Assembly: GCA_021796135.1 (NCBI GenBank)
Contig: JAJYOQ010000062.1
Span: 1-13,881, forward strand
Direction: 5' to 3'
From: Bacteroidota bacterium
GTDB lineage: Bacteria > Bacteroidota > Ignavibacteria > Ignavibacteriales > Ignavibacteriaceae
DNA length: 13,881 nucleotides
Under the pieces are notes generated by a model that worked only from the letters and a program-made list of their open reading frames with translations, was not told the DNA's origin and searched no databases. Shown here in pieces: positions 1 to 8,156 of the stretch (positions are counted from its first letter, which is position 1; every line of letters starts with the position of its first letter). The translations under genes and the position numbers were made by a program.

Positions 1-188
1 GGGTTTTCTGTGATAACTTTTACTGAAGAAGAAGTTACTTTTTTTACTTTTTTAAAATAATCTAACTTTTCTCTCAAATCCGGTGAGGATTTAAGATCTT
101 CTTCAATCTTACGTATTTCATGTTCTGATAATTCATCATCAACATAAGCAGACAATAATTCATATTTTCTGTCAATGTTGTTTTTCAT
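1..188 (-). CDS. Anti-sigma factor-like protein, N-terminal part (runs off the left edge)
   Basis: Reading leftwards from an ATG at 188, 62 codons are open to the window edge. The start overlaps the sigma factor stop codon as ATGA, and an AGAGGG sequence at 196-201 lies 7 nt upstream, so translational coupling is likely. Residues 9-21 (YELLSAYVDDELS) match the opening helix of anti-sigma factors that follow ECF sigma genes, and the rest is charged and helical. The HxxxCxxC zinc ligands of the ZAS class are not present: the equivalent stretch (residues 28-48) has no Cys or His. No membrane segment is visible in the part seen. The inferred role is to bind and silence the sigma factor encoded just upstream. 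The call rests on context plus a short motif; the C-terminal sensor or membrane part cannot be judged. Confidence 0.7.
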   Translation of the reverse strand, partial: MKNNIDRKYELLSAYVDDELSEHEIRKIEEDLKSSPDLREKLDYFKKVKKVTSSSVKVITEN

Positions 189-778
189 AATAATTCCCTC
201 TCATAGGGCTTTAAAATTTCTCTCAAACTTTCACGGGCTCTGAAAATTCTTGATTTTACTGTACCAATCTCACATTGTACAGTTTCCGAAATTTCTTGGT
301 AACTTAAACCTTCAATATCCTTTAATAAAAGAGGAACTCTTAACTTTTCGGGCAATTTCTTAATTGCCTCTCTTACAATTTCAGATACATCAGCTTCATC
401 GGTAGTAGGCGAATAACCAAGTTCCTCTTCGGAATCTTTAAATGGTTGAAAAATGCTTCGAATCTTAATTTTCCTAAGGTAGTCTTTGCATTTATTGATA
501 GTTATTCTATAAAGCCATGTTGTAAATTGAGATTCAAACCTAAATCGCCCTAAATTCTTATATACTGTGAGAAAAACTTCCTGAGCAATATCATCAACTA
601 ATTCATGATTATTTAAAGTAAGGTATATTATGTTTCTTACTTTTTCTTTATGGCGAAGAATAAGCGTATTAAAAGTAGATTCATCACCATCAATAAATCT
701 CTTTATTAAAGAGAAATCATCATCTAAGTTTAATATTTGAGGTTGTGTCAATTCTATTTTCTTCTTTTTGTTTTTCAT
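185..778 (-). CDS. ECF-family RNA polymerase sigma factor (sigma-70 family, RpoE-like)
   Basis: A 197-residue protein with the two-domain ECF layout. Region 2 spans about residues 22-103 (FIDGDESTFNTLILRH, then the core-binding DDIAQEVFLTVYKNL and the -10 recognition stretch FTTWLYRITINKCKDYLRK). A linker of about 35 residues follows, then region 4 at about 140-190 (LPEKLRVPLLLKDIEGLSYQEISE, helix-turn-helix GTVKSRIFRARESL). Such factors direct core polymerase to a small stress or envelope regulon and are usually held by an anti-sigma protein, here probably the coupled downstream gene. The lysine-rich N-terminus (MKNKKKKIE) precedes the core. The start could instead be the TTG at residue 10, because the candidate promoter lies unusually close to the ATG. 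The family call is firm; the stimulus and regulon cannot be read from the sequence. Confidence 0.95.
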   Translation of the reverse strand: MKNKKKKIELTQPQILNLDDDFSLIKRFIDGDESTFNTLILRHKEKVRNIIYLTLNNHELVDDIAQEVFLTVYKNLGRFRFESQFTTWLYRITINKCKDYLRKIKIRSIFQPFKDSEEELGYSPTTDEADVSEIVREAIKKLPEKLRVPLLLKDIEGLSYQEISETVQCEIGTVKSRIFRARESLREILKPYERELL

Positions 779-783
779 GTTTT

Positions 784-810
784 TAGACGAAATCCAACTT
801 TTTTTGTTCC
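784..810 (-). promoter_or_regulatory. Candidate ECF-type autoregulatory promoter of the sigma factor gene
   Basis: On the minus strand GGAAC (810-806) is followed after exactly 16 nt by CGTCTA (789-784). This is the classic layout of ECF promoters (GGAAC-type -35, CGTC/TCT-type -10, 16-17 nt spacer), and it stands directly before the ECF sigma gene. The predicted start point would fall at about 777-779, on the ATG itself, implying a leaderless or nearly leaderless mRNA. I found no second GGAAC-N16-CGTC pair in the window by eye. Autoregulation is an inference from position. Confidence 0.55.
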
Positions 811-872
811 GAAAAATAACAATCTTCGGTTAAAAATCATGTTTTTTTGATATATGAACAATTTTAATGATA

Positions 873-901
873 ATTGGAAATATATTTATATAATATATTT
901 G
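873..901 (+). promoter_or_regulatory. Candidate Bacteroidota-type promoter of lepA-lepB
   Basis: TATATTTG (894-901) fits the TAnnTTTG -7 box of the Bacteroidota primary sigma factor. An imperfect -33 box, ATTG (873-876), lies 17 nt upstream. Transcription would begin near 908 and leave a leader of about 100 nt before lepA. The rest of the 227-base divergent region 779-1005 holds the ECF-type promoter described at 784-810 and nothing else I can recognise. Confidence 0.35.
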
Positions 902-1005
902 CAGATTTAAAACTTTTTTCTCTGATCATTTTATTATTAAGATAATTGCCTGCCTTTCAATAAACTTGCTCCCTGCCTATATTTGTTATTCAAATTAAGA
1001 GATTT

Positions 1006-2799
1006 ATGAATAATATCAGAAACTTCTGCATAATTGCACATATTGATCATGGTAAGTCCACTATAGCCGATTGTTTATTGGAAAGGACTCACACGGTTTC
1101 CGAGCGTGAAGCCAAAGCACAAGTACTAGACGATTTAGAATTGGAGCGCGAAAGAGGGATTACTATTAAATCCCATGCGATTCAAATGAAGTATCAAGCC
1201 TCTGATGGTATTGACTATATTTTAAATTTAATAGATACTCCGGGTCATGTTGACTTTACTTATGAAGTTTCTCGATCTCTTGCTGCTTGTGAGGGTGCCG
1301 TCCTTATAGTTGACGCTGCTCAGGGTGTTGAGGCTCAAACTATTAGTAATCTCTATCTTGCGATAGAAGCCGGATTAGAAATCCTTCCTGTTATCAATAA
1401 GATTGATTTACCTAGTGCCGAAATTGAAAAAGTTAAAGGACAAATAATTGACCTGATAGGGTGTAATCCGGGTGATATTATTCTTGCTAGCGCAAAATCA
1501 AAAGTCGGCATAGATGAAATTCTGGAAGCTGTGGTAACAAAAATTCCTTCGCCGAAAGGAGATCCTGCTGCCCCTCTACAAGCATTAATATTTGACTCAA
1601 TATTTGACATCTATAGAGGAGCAATTGCATATATAAGAATTTTTAACGGAACTCTAAAGACTAATGACAAAATTAAGTATTTTACGGTAGATAAGGATAT
1701 AGATGCTGAAGAAATAGGAATACTCGGGCTTAAAAAAATTAGGACTGAGGAAATTTCAGCCGGGAATGTCGGTTATTTGATTTCTGGTATTAAAAATGTA
1801 CATGATATTAAAGTGGGTGATACAGTAACGCATGCCAAACAAGGTTCAAAAGAACCTTTACCAGGTTATAAAGAGGTTAAGCCAATGGTTTATAGCGGTC
1901 TTTATCCTACTGATGCAGACGACTTTGAAAACTTGCGAGATGCTCTTGAGAAATTCCGGTTAAATGATTCTGCGTTAATATATCAGCCCGAAACTTCTGC
2001 AGCACTTGGTTTTGGATTCAGGTGCGGCTTTCTTGGACTTCTTCACATGGAAATTGTGCAAGAAAGATTGCTCCGAGAATATAATCAGTCAATTATAACT
2101 ACTCTCCCCAATGTTGAATATTATGTTTATACAAAAGATAATAAGAAAATAGTTGTTGATAATCCGGCTAATATGCCTCCTATTGGTGATATTGAAAAAA
2201 TTGAAGAACCATATATCAAAGCGCAAATAGTTTGCCCTAGTGAATATGTCGGAAACATAATGAAACTTGCCACTGAAAAACGCGGTACCTACAAGAATAC
2301 CAATTATATTGATCCAACTCGTGCTGACCTACAATATGAATTTCCTCTGGCTGAAATCATTTTTGATTTTTATGACAAACTAAAATCAACGACCCGCGGG
2401 TACGCCTCATTTGATTACGAATATATCGATTACCGGGAATCAGATTTAGTCAAACTTGATATTTTATTAAACAGTGAACCTGTTGATGCGCTTTCTATGA
2501 TTGTTCACAAAAGTAAATCTTATGATTGGGGCAGAAAGGTCTGTTCTAAATTAAAGGACCTAATTCCGCGCCAAATGTTCGAAATCGATATTCAAGCAGC
2601 TATCGGTTCAAAAGTAATCTCTAAATCTGTTGTAAAAGCATTAAGGAAAAATGTTCTCGCAAAATGCTATGGAGGTGATATCTCAAGGAAAAGAAAACTT
2701 CTCGAGAAACAGAAGGAAGGGAAAAAGAGAATGAAACAGGTAGGTAATGTTGAAATTCCGCAGGAAGCATTTTTAGCTGTTTTACAAATTGACGAATAA
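1006..2799 (+). CDS. lepA: Elongation factor 4 (LepA), ribosome-associated translational GTPase
   Basis: At 597 residues the protein has the family's usual length (E. coli about 599) and appears intact. The GTPase domain shows the P-loop AHIDHGKST (11-19), the switch I element RERGITIK (49-55), DTPGH (77-81) and the guanine-specificity motif NKID (131-134). EF-G-like domains II, III and V follow. The C-terminus has the LepA-specific basic domain, with [17 protein letters not shown] and [12 protein letters not shown] near the end. LepA acts on the ribosome, where it has been linked to back-translocation, rescue under ionic stress and initiation. The residues after switch I ([10 protein letters not shown]) are the form I associate with Bacteroidota. 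A weak AAGAG at 997-1001 precedes the ATG. lepB follows 56 nt downstream on the same strand, probably in one operon. Confidence 0.98.
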   Translation: MNNIRNFCIIAHIDHGKSTIADCLLERTHTVSEREAKAQVLDDLELERERGITIKSHAIQMKYQASDGIDYILNLIDTPGHVDFTYEVSRSLAACEGAVLIVDAAQGVEAQTISNLYLAIEAGLEILPVINKIDLPSAEIEKVKGQIIDLIGCNPGDIILASAKSKVGIDEILEAVVTKIPSPKGDPAAPLQALIFDSIFDIYRGAIAYIRIFNGTLKTNDKIKYFTVDKDIDAEEIGILGLKKIRTEEISAGNVGYLISGIKNVHDIKVGDTVTHAKQGSKEPLPGYKEVKPMVYSGLYPTDADDFENLRDALEKFRLNDSALIYQPETSAALGFGFRCGFLGLLHMEIVQERLLREYNQSIITTLPNVEYYVYTKDNKKIVVDNPANMPPIGDIEKIEEPYIKAQIVCPSEYVGNIMKLATEKRGTYKNTNYIDPTRADLQYEFPLAEIIFDFYDKLKSTTRGYASFDYEYIDYRESDLVKLDILLNSEPVDALSMIVHKSKSYDWGRKVCSKLKDLIPRQMFEIDIQAAIGSKVISKSVVKALRKNVLAKCYGGDISRKRKLLEKQKEGKKRMKQVGNVEIPQEAFLAVLQIDE

Positions 2800-2855
2800 T
2801 ATAATTAGTTCTTTAGGATGTTTTTTAAAAAGAAAGAAATACGATAGCCAATAAT

Positions 2856-3713
2856 ATGAGAATTAATAGTTTTAGGTTATCTAAGATTATTCTTTTGTTT
2901 TTAACGGCTTTCATATTCATAATTTTCATCAAATCTTTTTTAATTGAAGCAAGCCAAATACCATCTTCTTCGATGGAAAATACTTTATTAATAGGAGATT
3001 ACATCATTGTTAATAAAATAGCTTACAATTTATCAACCCCGGCGGCTATTCCTTTAACAAATATTACCATTCCCAGATTAAAGCTCTTCAATATTTCAAA
3101 ACCTAAAAGAAATGATGTTATCGTTTTCCAATTTCCCGGTTATCCATGGGAATTATCCTCAGCAGAAAATAAATATTTTATCAAAAGGATTATAGGTTTG
3201 CCGGGTGACACAGTGCAGATTATAAATGGGAAAGTATATATAAATAACAGACTTATAGAGCAGCCAAAAAATGCACTTTTAGGTGAACCTACGACTCAAT
3301 CTGAGTTGCCGGATAACAGGATATTCCCTAAAGGTAAAAATTGGAGCAGAGACAATTATGGACCCATTATTGTCCCATATCGAGGATTTAAGGTTAATAT
3401 ATCTTACAGGAATATTTCTGATTGGGAAATTTTTATTGATAGAGAATTTAGTTCAACAGCAGTAAGTGATGAAGGTACTTTTATCTCAATTAATGGAGTT
3501 CCGAAAAAAAGTTATACATTCAAAAAGAATTATTATTTTGTGCTAGGCGATAATCGCGAATATAGTATTGACAGCCGGTACTGGGGATTTGTCCCTGATA
3601 ATTTGATTATAGGAAAAGCTGCTTTTATATATTGGTCACAAAATAATTCTATTTCCATCAAGAATCCGGCAAAATTCATTAGATTAAATAGAATTCTAAA
3701 TGCCATAAATTAG
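2856..3713 (+). CDS. lepB: Signal peptidase I
   Basis: A membrane-anchored serine protease that removes signal peptides from exported proteins. One N-terminal membrane helix (about residues 10-30) precedes box B, PSSSMENTLLIGDYIIVNK, with catalytic Ser39. Box D, FIKRIIGLPGD, supplies the general base Lys110. Box E, GDNREYSIDSRYWG, covers residues 231-244. The position after SM is Glu-Asn rather than the more common x-Pro. An insertion of about 100 residues between boxes D and E, containing KNWSRDNYGPIIVPYRG, resembles the long Bacteroidota-type LepB. At 285 residues the protein is complete. It follows lepA, the classical pairing. A tiny out-of-frame open stretch encoding MFFKKKEIR lies just upstream at 2818-2847 and is discussed as a finding. 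Confidence 0.96.
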   Translation: MRINSFRLSKIILLFLTAFIFIIFIKSFLIEASQIPSSSMENTLLIGDYIIVNKIAYNLSTPAAIPLTNITIPRLKLFNISKPKRNDVIVFQFPGYPWELSSAENKYFIKRIIGLPGDTVQIINGKVYINNRLIEQPKNALLGEPTTQSELPDNRIFPKGKNWSRDNYGPIIVPYRGFKVNISYRNISDWEIFIDREFSSTAVSDEGTFISINGVPKKSYTFKKNYYFVLGDNREYSIDSRYWGFVPDNLIIGKAAFIYWSQNNSISIKNPAKFIRLNRILNAIN

Positions 3714-3794
3714 GTACATATAAATTTGTTTTTTTACTTTTAAGATTAAAATATATATTTCTATATAATACTAACCATTTTTCCATTAAGGTTT

Positions 3795-5801
3795 ATGAAA
3801 ACTAAAATACTTATTTATTTATTAATAACTTCAGCAGTTTCTTTCTCTCAGACAAAATACCTAATTTATTTTAAGGACAAGGGAATACCGTTAAGCAAGA
3901 CTCTCAGTAAAAACTCGGCACTTTATCAATCCGTCATCAGTTCACTTTCAGCAAAGTGCATTCAAAGGCGGGAGAAGGTTATGGGGAATAGTATAATTAC
4001 CTACGAAGACGTACCAATAAAAGAGGACTACATTAGCGCAATTGAAAACCAGGGGATTAAAATTCAGAATAAACTAAATTGGTTTAATGCGGTATCTGCT
4101 TATTTAACTTCACCGGAGTTAAGTATTATTTCTTCATTCCCCTTTGTTCAAAAAATTGTACCGGTAAAAGAATTAAACATAGCGAACCCAAATTCGCTTG
4201 AGAAAATATTTCCGGATAAAATAAAAGATATTTCAGCAGATACACTTTACGGACAGTCCTTTCAAGAATTTAATCTATCGGATATTCCTCAAGTGCATGC
4301 TATGGGTATTACCGGTAAAGGCGTAATTATAGGAATACTCGATGATGGTTTCAAATGGCGGGAGCATGAATCTCTTGTAAATCAGTATGTTCTGGAAGAA
4401 TATAATTATGTTTTCCATGTTACTTCAACGGAACCTCAACCGGGAGATATCCCGGAATCGGGAGATCACGGTACTTACGTCTTCTCTTTAATTGGAGGAT
4501 ATAAACCGGGCAAAATAGTAGGAGTTGCATATAATGCAAAATTTATCCTTGCAAAGACCGAAGATGATCGAAGTGAAAGTCACATAGAAGAAGATAATTA
4601 TGCTGCAGCTTTAGAGTGGATGGAAAGTTTGGGAGTTGACATAACGACAAGTTCACTAGGCTACAGTATTTTTGACGATACTACTTATTCATATTCATAC
4701 AAAGACATGGACGGCAAGACTACTATTTGCGCAAAAGCTGTTGAACTTGCATTCCAAAGAGGCGTAATAACTGTTTCCGCTGCCGGAAATGACGGTGATA
4801 ATTCATGGTATTATATTGAAACACCCGGAGATGGAACTCACATCCTTACAATAGGTGCTGTGGACTCCTATAATAACTTAGCTTCTTTTAGCTCAAGAGG
4901 ACCTACATACGACGGACGCATAAAACCGGATATAGTTGCAATGGGTGAAAGTAATTATGGAGCTGATGTTGCCAGCGGATTTTCCTCCTATGGTATAGGC
5001 AGCGGCACATCTTATGCTACTCCAATCGCCGCTGGCGTCGCTGCACTTTTGCTTTCTGCTTATCCTAAGCTGACAAATATTCAAGTTAGAAATATTCTAA
5101 GGGAGACTGCAGGAAATGCTGCAAGTCCAAACAATAATATCGGATATGGATTGGTTTCGGCTGAGAAATCTATCGATTATCCAATTTTTTATTTCGATTC
5201 AGTATCAAATCGATTTACAATAAATAAAATATTTTTTTCAAACTACGGTATAAAATCAAATTCAGCCTTTTTGCATTATGCTGTGAATTTTTCAACTTTT
5301 AATTCTGAAAATCTGACGTATGATGATACTCTAAAATATTTTTACCAATTTCCTCAAATTTCTTCAGGAGACAGCATACAATTTTATTTTACTTATACTG
5401 ATAGTCTAAACAATTCATATCGGGAACCGACAACAGGCGAATTTTCATTTAGTTTAAGTAATGGGAATGTCAATTTAATTAACGACTCAATTAATAATAC
5501 TATTCCCCAATATACTCTTGGGAATAACTACCCAAATCCCTTTTATCCTCTTTCCAGCTCCGGGCATACAACAAAAATACCATTTTATTCTAGTTCAGTT
5601 AATTCGGCTAAGTTATCAATTTATAATAGTTTAGGACAAATCGTTAGAATTTTAATTAACGGAATTGTCCCTCAAGGCAATACAATTGTATCGTGGGACG
5701 GAAAATCTAATCAGGGGAAATTATGTGCAAGCGGAGTGTACTTTTATGTTTTGACCTTAGGAACGAAAAATTTTAGTAATAAACTAGTGCTTTTAAAGTA
5801 A
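3795..5801 (+). CDS. Secreted subtilisin-like (S8) serine protease with C-terminal T9SS sorting domain
   Basis: A 668-residue exported protease. An N-terminal signal peptide (residues 1-19, ending SFSQ) is followed by a prodomain-like stretch (20-165). The S8 catalytic domain (about 170-465) has the triad in the usual order: Asp183 in GILDDGF, His225 in GDHGTYV and Ser406 in GTSYATPIAAG, with oxyanion Asn332 in SAAGNDG. The first motif reads DDG where D-S/T-G is most common, but the triad is complete. A spacer with beta character leads to the C-terminal sorting domain (about 573-668), with LGNNYPNPF, LSIYNSLGQIV, SWDGKSNQGKLCASGVYFY and terminal KLVLLK. That domain is recognised by the type IX secretion system for outer-membrane export. 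Substrate is unknown; extracellular protein degradation is the natural guess. AAGG at 3788-3791 is only 3 nt before the ATG. The methyltransferase gene starts 17 nt after the stop. Confidence 0.95.
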   Translation: MKTKILIYLLITSAVSFSQTKYLIYFKDKGIPLSKTLSKNSALYQSVISSLSAKCIQRREKVMGNSIITYEDVPIKEDYISAIENQGIKIQNKLNWFNAVSAYLTSPELSIISSFPFVQKIVPVKELNIANPNSLEKIFPDKIKDISADTLYGQSFQEFNLSDIPQVHAMGITGKGVIIGILDDGFKWREHESLVNQYVLEEYNYVFHVTSTEPQPGDIPESGDHGTYVFSLIGGYKPGKIVGVAYNAKFILAKTEDDRSESHIEEDNYAAALEWMESLGVDITTSSLGYSIFDDTTYSYSYKDMDGKTTICAKAVELAFQRGVITVSAAGNDGDNSWYYIETPGDGTHILTIGAVDSYNNLASFSSRGPTYDGRIKPDIVAMGESNYGADVASGFSSYGIGSGTSYATPIAAGVAALLLSAYPKLTNIQVRNILRETAGNAASPNNNIGYGLVSAEKSIDYPIFYFDSVSNRFTINKIFFSNYGIKSNSAFLHYAVNFSTFNSENLTYDDTLKYFYQFPQISSGDSIQFYFTYTDSLNNSYREPTTGEFSFSLSNGNVNLINDSINNTIPQYTLGNNYPNPFYPLSSSGHTTKIPFYSSSVNSAKLSIYNSLGQIVRILINGIVPQGNTIVSWDGKSNQGKLCASGVYFYVLTLGTKNFSNKLVLLK

Positions 5802-5818
5802 CCAAACTAGGAAATTAT

Positions 5819-6460
5819 ATGGGAAAGATAATATATCCTTCACAAATTAAATATCTTGAGAATTTCAATATTGATAATGATCCGTTAATTACTGAGATGG
5901 AAAATTATGCTTCCGAAAATAATATCCCGATCTTAACAAAAGATTCGGCAAAATTTTTAGAAATGTTGATCTCTATTTATAAACCAAAACGTGTTCTTGA
6001 ATTAGGAACTGCTATTGCTTATTCTTCTATCCGTATGGCACAAAAGCTTGGCAAAAAAGGAGTTGTTCACACTATTGAAAAAAGTGCTGATAATGTAAAA
6101 TTAGCGAAAGCAAATATTGCTAAAGCGGCTCTCGATGATAAAATAATTTTATACGAAGGAAATGCTTTCGATATAATGCCCAAATTAGAAAAAAAATATG
6201 ATTTTATTTTCCTCGATGCCGACAAAAATGATTATAAGCGCTTATTTGATTATTGCATGATTTTATTGAAATCAGAGGGGATAATATTTATTGATAATTT
6301 ACTATGGAAGGGCTATGTGGCTTCATCCAGAGTGCCGAAAGATTTCAGATCTTCGACAAAGATGATCAGAGAATTTAATAAAATGTTTCTGAATCAGAAA
6401 AATTTACAATCATCAATTTTGACCATTGGTGATGGAATAGGGATAGGGATTAAAATTTGA
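5819..6460 (+). CDS. Class I SAM-dependent O-methyltransferase (COMT/TrmR-like, COG4122)
   Basis: A 213-residue Rossmann-fold methyltransferase. The SAM-binding motif I is VLELGTAIAYSS (59-70), with Ala where the family usually has the last Gly of ELGTxxGYS. Motif II is the acidic Glu in HTIEKSADN (84-92). The metal-binding LDADKNDY is at 132-139 and the partner Asp-Asn in FIDNLLWKG at 157-165. These are hallmarks of the Mg-dependent catechol-type O-methyltransferase family, which also includes TrmR, the tRNA wobble-hydroxyuridine methyltransferase of Bacillus. The protein may therefore act on a small hydroxylated molecule or on tRNA, and the sequence does not decide which. AGGA at 5809-5812 supports the ATG. 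The gene lies 17 nt after the protease and 9 nt before the next ORF, so co-transcription is likely, although no functional link to the protease is evident. Confidence 0.9.
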   Translation: MGKIIYPSQIKYLENFNIDNDPLITEMENYASENNIPILTKDSAKFLEMLISIYKPKRVLELGTAIAYSSIRMAQKLGKKGVVHTIEKSADNVKLAKANIAKAALDDKIILYEGNAFDIMPKLEKKYDFIFLDADKNDYKRLFDYCMILLKSEGIIFIDNLLWKGYVASSRVPKDFRSSTKMIREFNKMFLNQKNLQSSILTIGDGIGIGIKI

Positions 6461-6469
6461 GCATGATAA

Positions 6470-6907
6470 ATGAATAAATCTGAAAGTTTAAATCCGCCGG
6501 ATTTCGTAAATAATGTTGAACTATTTAACAACACAAAATTAAAAAGAAAAATTGAGTTATTAAGGATTTACGAATCTTCAATTAAATATTCAAAAGAAAA
6601 AGAGTTTGCTGATTTACTGTTCTCAGCTAAGTTTGTTCATGGGCTATTTATGTTCATACAAAAAGATTCGACTGATATTTCAACGACTGATGCCCAAAAG
6701 ATAAAGGAAGAATTATTAACAGGCATTAAAAAAATTATCAACCAAATTCAATTTCTAGTCAAAGATAATGAAGAAGAGTTTAGGCAATATCTTAATGAGA
6801 ATTTTTTTATTGCTAATCAGCAGAATTTTCAAAAATTAACGGAATTGATCTCTGACCTTGCTTTAGCAAAGCTTTACTTCAATGATCGAGCAAGAAATTC
6901 TTCTTAA
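6470..6907 (+). CDS. Hypothetical helical protein, 145 aa
   Basis: I do not recognise this family. The predicted product is a soluble protein rich in Lys, Glu, Asn and Phe. It has no cysteine, signal peptide or membrane segment, and its pattern looks almost wholly alpha-helical: KLKRKIELLRIYESSIKYS (24-42), a hydrophobic stretch FADLLFSAKFVHGLFMFI (46-63), and helices around 72-95 and 97-135. It starts 9 nt after the methyltransferase stop, with no clear ribosome site, suggesting translational coupling in the same operon. It ends 4 nt from the stop of the convergent marR gene. Codon usage and base composition match the neighbours, so it is likely a real, native gene, perhaps conserved only in related genomes. 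Confidence 0.75.
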   Translation: MNKSESLNPPDFVNNVELFNNTKLKRKIELLRIYESSIKYSKEKEFADLLFSAKFVHGLFMFIQKDSTDISTTDAQKIKEELLTGIKKIINQIQFLVKDNEEEFRQYLNENFFIANQQNFQKLTELISDLALAKLYFNDRARNSS

Positions 6908-6911
6908 TCAG

Positions 6912-7364
6912 TTAAGTTCTGGATGTCCATTTTTCCAATGCAGATAACATATTTGTCATAGCATCAATTAAAGACTCATGTTGAGATTCATCAATATCTG
7001 CTAAAATTTCTTTATGGATATCCAGGTAAGATTTATTCAATTGCCGAACTAATTCCTTTCCCCGGTCAGATAATACCAATTTCATGTTCCTTCGGTCATT
7101 ATAATCCACATCTCTAATTATATAGTCCTTTTTTACCAACCCATCAATAATCCTGGTTAATCTGCTTTCGCTTAAATTCATTTTTTTTGCAATAGCTTTG
7201 TTATTAAGAGGCTCATTTTCTCCGAATAACCTTAAACATCTAAACTCAACATGTGTCAGAGAATAATTTCCCGCTAAACGATTTTCTTTTTCCTGGCAAC
7301 TTCCAAGTAAGCTGAATGTTAAATCTGCTAGTTTATTTGCATTAGAAGTCATATTACTTTTCAA
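6912..7364 (-). CDS. MarR-family winged-helix transcriptional regulator
   Basis: A 150-residue protein of typical MarR size. N- and C-terminal helices for dimerisation flank a winged helix-turn-helix at about residues 50-105: LNNKAIAKKMNLSESRLTRI (recognition helix), GLVKKDYIIR, and the wing DYNDRRNMKLVLSDRGKEL with the family's D-x-R-R signature. Such proteins bind palindromic operators as dimers and are often released by small ligands. The start chosen is TTG at 7364, because AAAGGA lies about 6 nt upstream; the ATG at 7352 (residue 5) is the alternative. yigZ lies 69 nt upstream on the same strand, so the two may be co-transcribed or marR may have its own promoter. The regulated genes are unknown; autoregulation is common in the family. 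Confidence 0.93.
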   Translation of the reverse strand: MKSNMTSNANKLADLTFSLLGSCQEKENRLAGNYSLTHVEFRCLRLFGENEPLNNKAIAKKMNLSESRLTRIIDGLVKKDYIIRDVDYNDRRNMKLVLSDRGKELVRQLNKSYLDIHKEILADIDESQHESLIDAMTNMLSALEKWTSRT

Positions 7365-7391
7365 TTCTCATCCTTTTAGATTTATCTCTAA

Positions 7392-7423
7392 CAAAATTCG
7401 TTAAAGCTGAATAGTAAATCAAG
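7392..7423 (-). promoter_or_regulatory. Weak candidate promoter for marR
   Basis: In the 69-nt gap between yigZ and marR the minus strand shows CTTG (7423-7420), 20 nt, then GAATTTTG (7399-7392). This is one base off the TAnnTTTG -7 box. The start point would be about 20 nt before the TTG start codon. It is plausible but not distinctive in such AT-rich sequence. Confidence 0.3.
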
Positions 7424-7433
7424 TTAGTTCCGT

Positions 7434-8057
7434 TTACAAGAATAATTCATTTGGCTCAATAACGATATCGCAATTCCCTTTTGTCAAATCTTTTATTTTA
7501 TATAATAAATTATCCAAAACATCAATTTTACAGAAAAAATTAATTTCGGCATTTGACTCGAATTTTGATTTCCCCATTTTGACATTATATTTTAATAAAA
7601 TAGTTTTAATGATGTTGACATCCGAATAGCGGAGTGAAACAAAAACTTTCTTATAAGCATTTTTAGAAATAATTTCAGATGAATTTATTGCATCAAATGC
7701 TGCCTCATAATATGCCTTACCGAGCGGACCGACCCCAAGTTTGGTGCCTCCAAAAAATCTAACCACAACAACTAAGATATTAGTAAGCCCAAAATGTTCA
7801 ATTGCTCTTAAAATTCTTATCCCTGCAGTTGCGTTGGGTTCTCCGTCATCATCATATTTTATAGTTTCATCATTTAATTTTAAGGCATAGCAATGATGGG
7901 TTGCATCATAATATTTCTTCTTAATTCCTTTGATAATTTCAATTCCCTCTTTTAATGATAATACAGGATATGTATATGCATAGAAAGAAGATCCTTTTTC
8001 TTTAAAGACGGACTCTCCTTCTTTAAGAATAGTTTTAATTTCAGTGATCTTATTCAT
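7434..8057 (-). CDS. YigZ/IMPACT family protein (UPF0029)
   Basis: A 207-residue protein of the usual length for this family. The N-terminal IMPACT domain carries the family signatures THHCYALKL (53-61), [15 protein letters not shown] (69-83) and the highly conserved [28 protein letters not shown] (93-120). The remainder (about 135-207) corresponds to the smaller ferredoxin-like C-terminal domain. Bacterial members such as E. coli YigZ have no firmly established role. The eukaryotic relative IMPACT/YIH1 is a regulator of the Gcn2 kinase, and nucleic-acid or translation-related binding has been suggested for the bacterial ones. The gene is divergent from uvrA across a 99-nt gap and precedes marR. 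The family call is secure; the function is not known. Confidence 0.93.
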   Translation of the reverse strand: MNKITEIKTILKEGESVFKEKGSSFYAYTYPVLSLKEGIEIIKGIKKKYYDATHHCYALKLNDETIKYDDDGEPNATAGIRILRAIEHFGLTNILVVVVRFFGGTKLGVGPLGKAYYEAAFDAINSSEIISKNAYKKVFVSLRYSDVNIIKTILLKYNVKMGKSKFESNAEINFFCKIDVLDNLLYKIKDLTKGNCDIVIEPNELFL

Positions 8058-8076
8058 CTTTGACAGCGAAAGTAAT

Positions 8077-8107
8077 TAATAATACCTATATTTAATTGAT
8101 TTTCAAA
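8077..8107 (-). promoter_or_regulatory. Candidate promoter for yigZ, back to back with one for uvrA
   Basis: The minus strand reads TTTG (8107-8104), 19 nt, TATTATTA (8084-8077), giving a start point near 8071 and a leader of about 14 nt. On the plus strand TTTG (8109-8112) with a 19-nt spacer leads to TAAATAAA (8132-8139) before uvrA. The two -33 boxes abut as CAAACTTTG (8104-8112). Both -7 boxes are imperfect (the TTTG half is missing), so this is a moderate to weak call. Confidence 0.35.
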
Positions 8108-8156
8108 CTTTGAATAACTAAAATAACTAGTTAAATAAATAATTTTAAAGTGGCAA

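Noticed and set aside
1353..1610. Minus-strand open frame inside lepA
   Set aside because: It lies entirely within a strongly conserved gene, and its translation has no recognisable motif; shadow frame.
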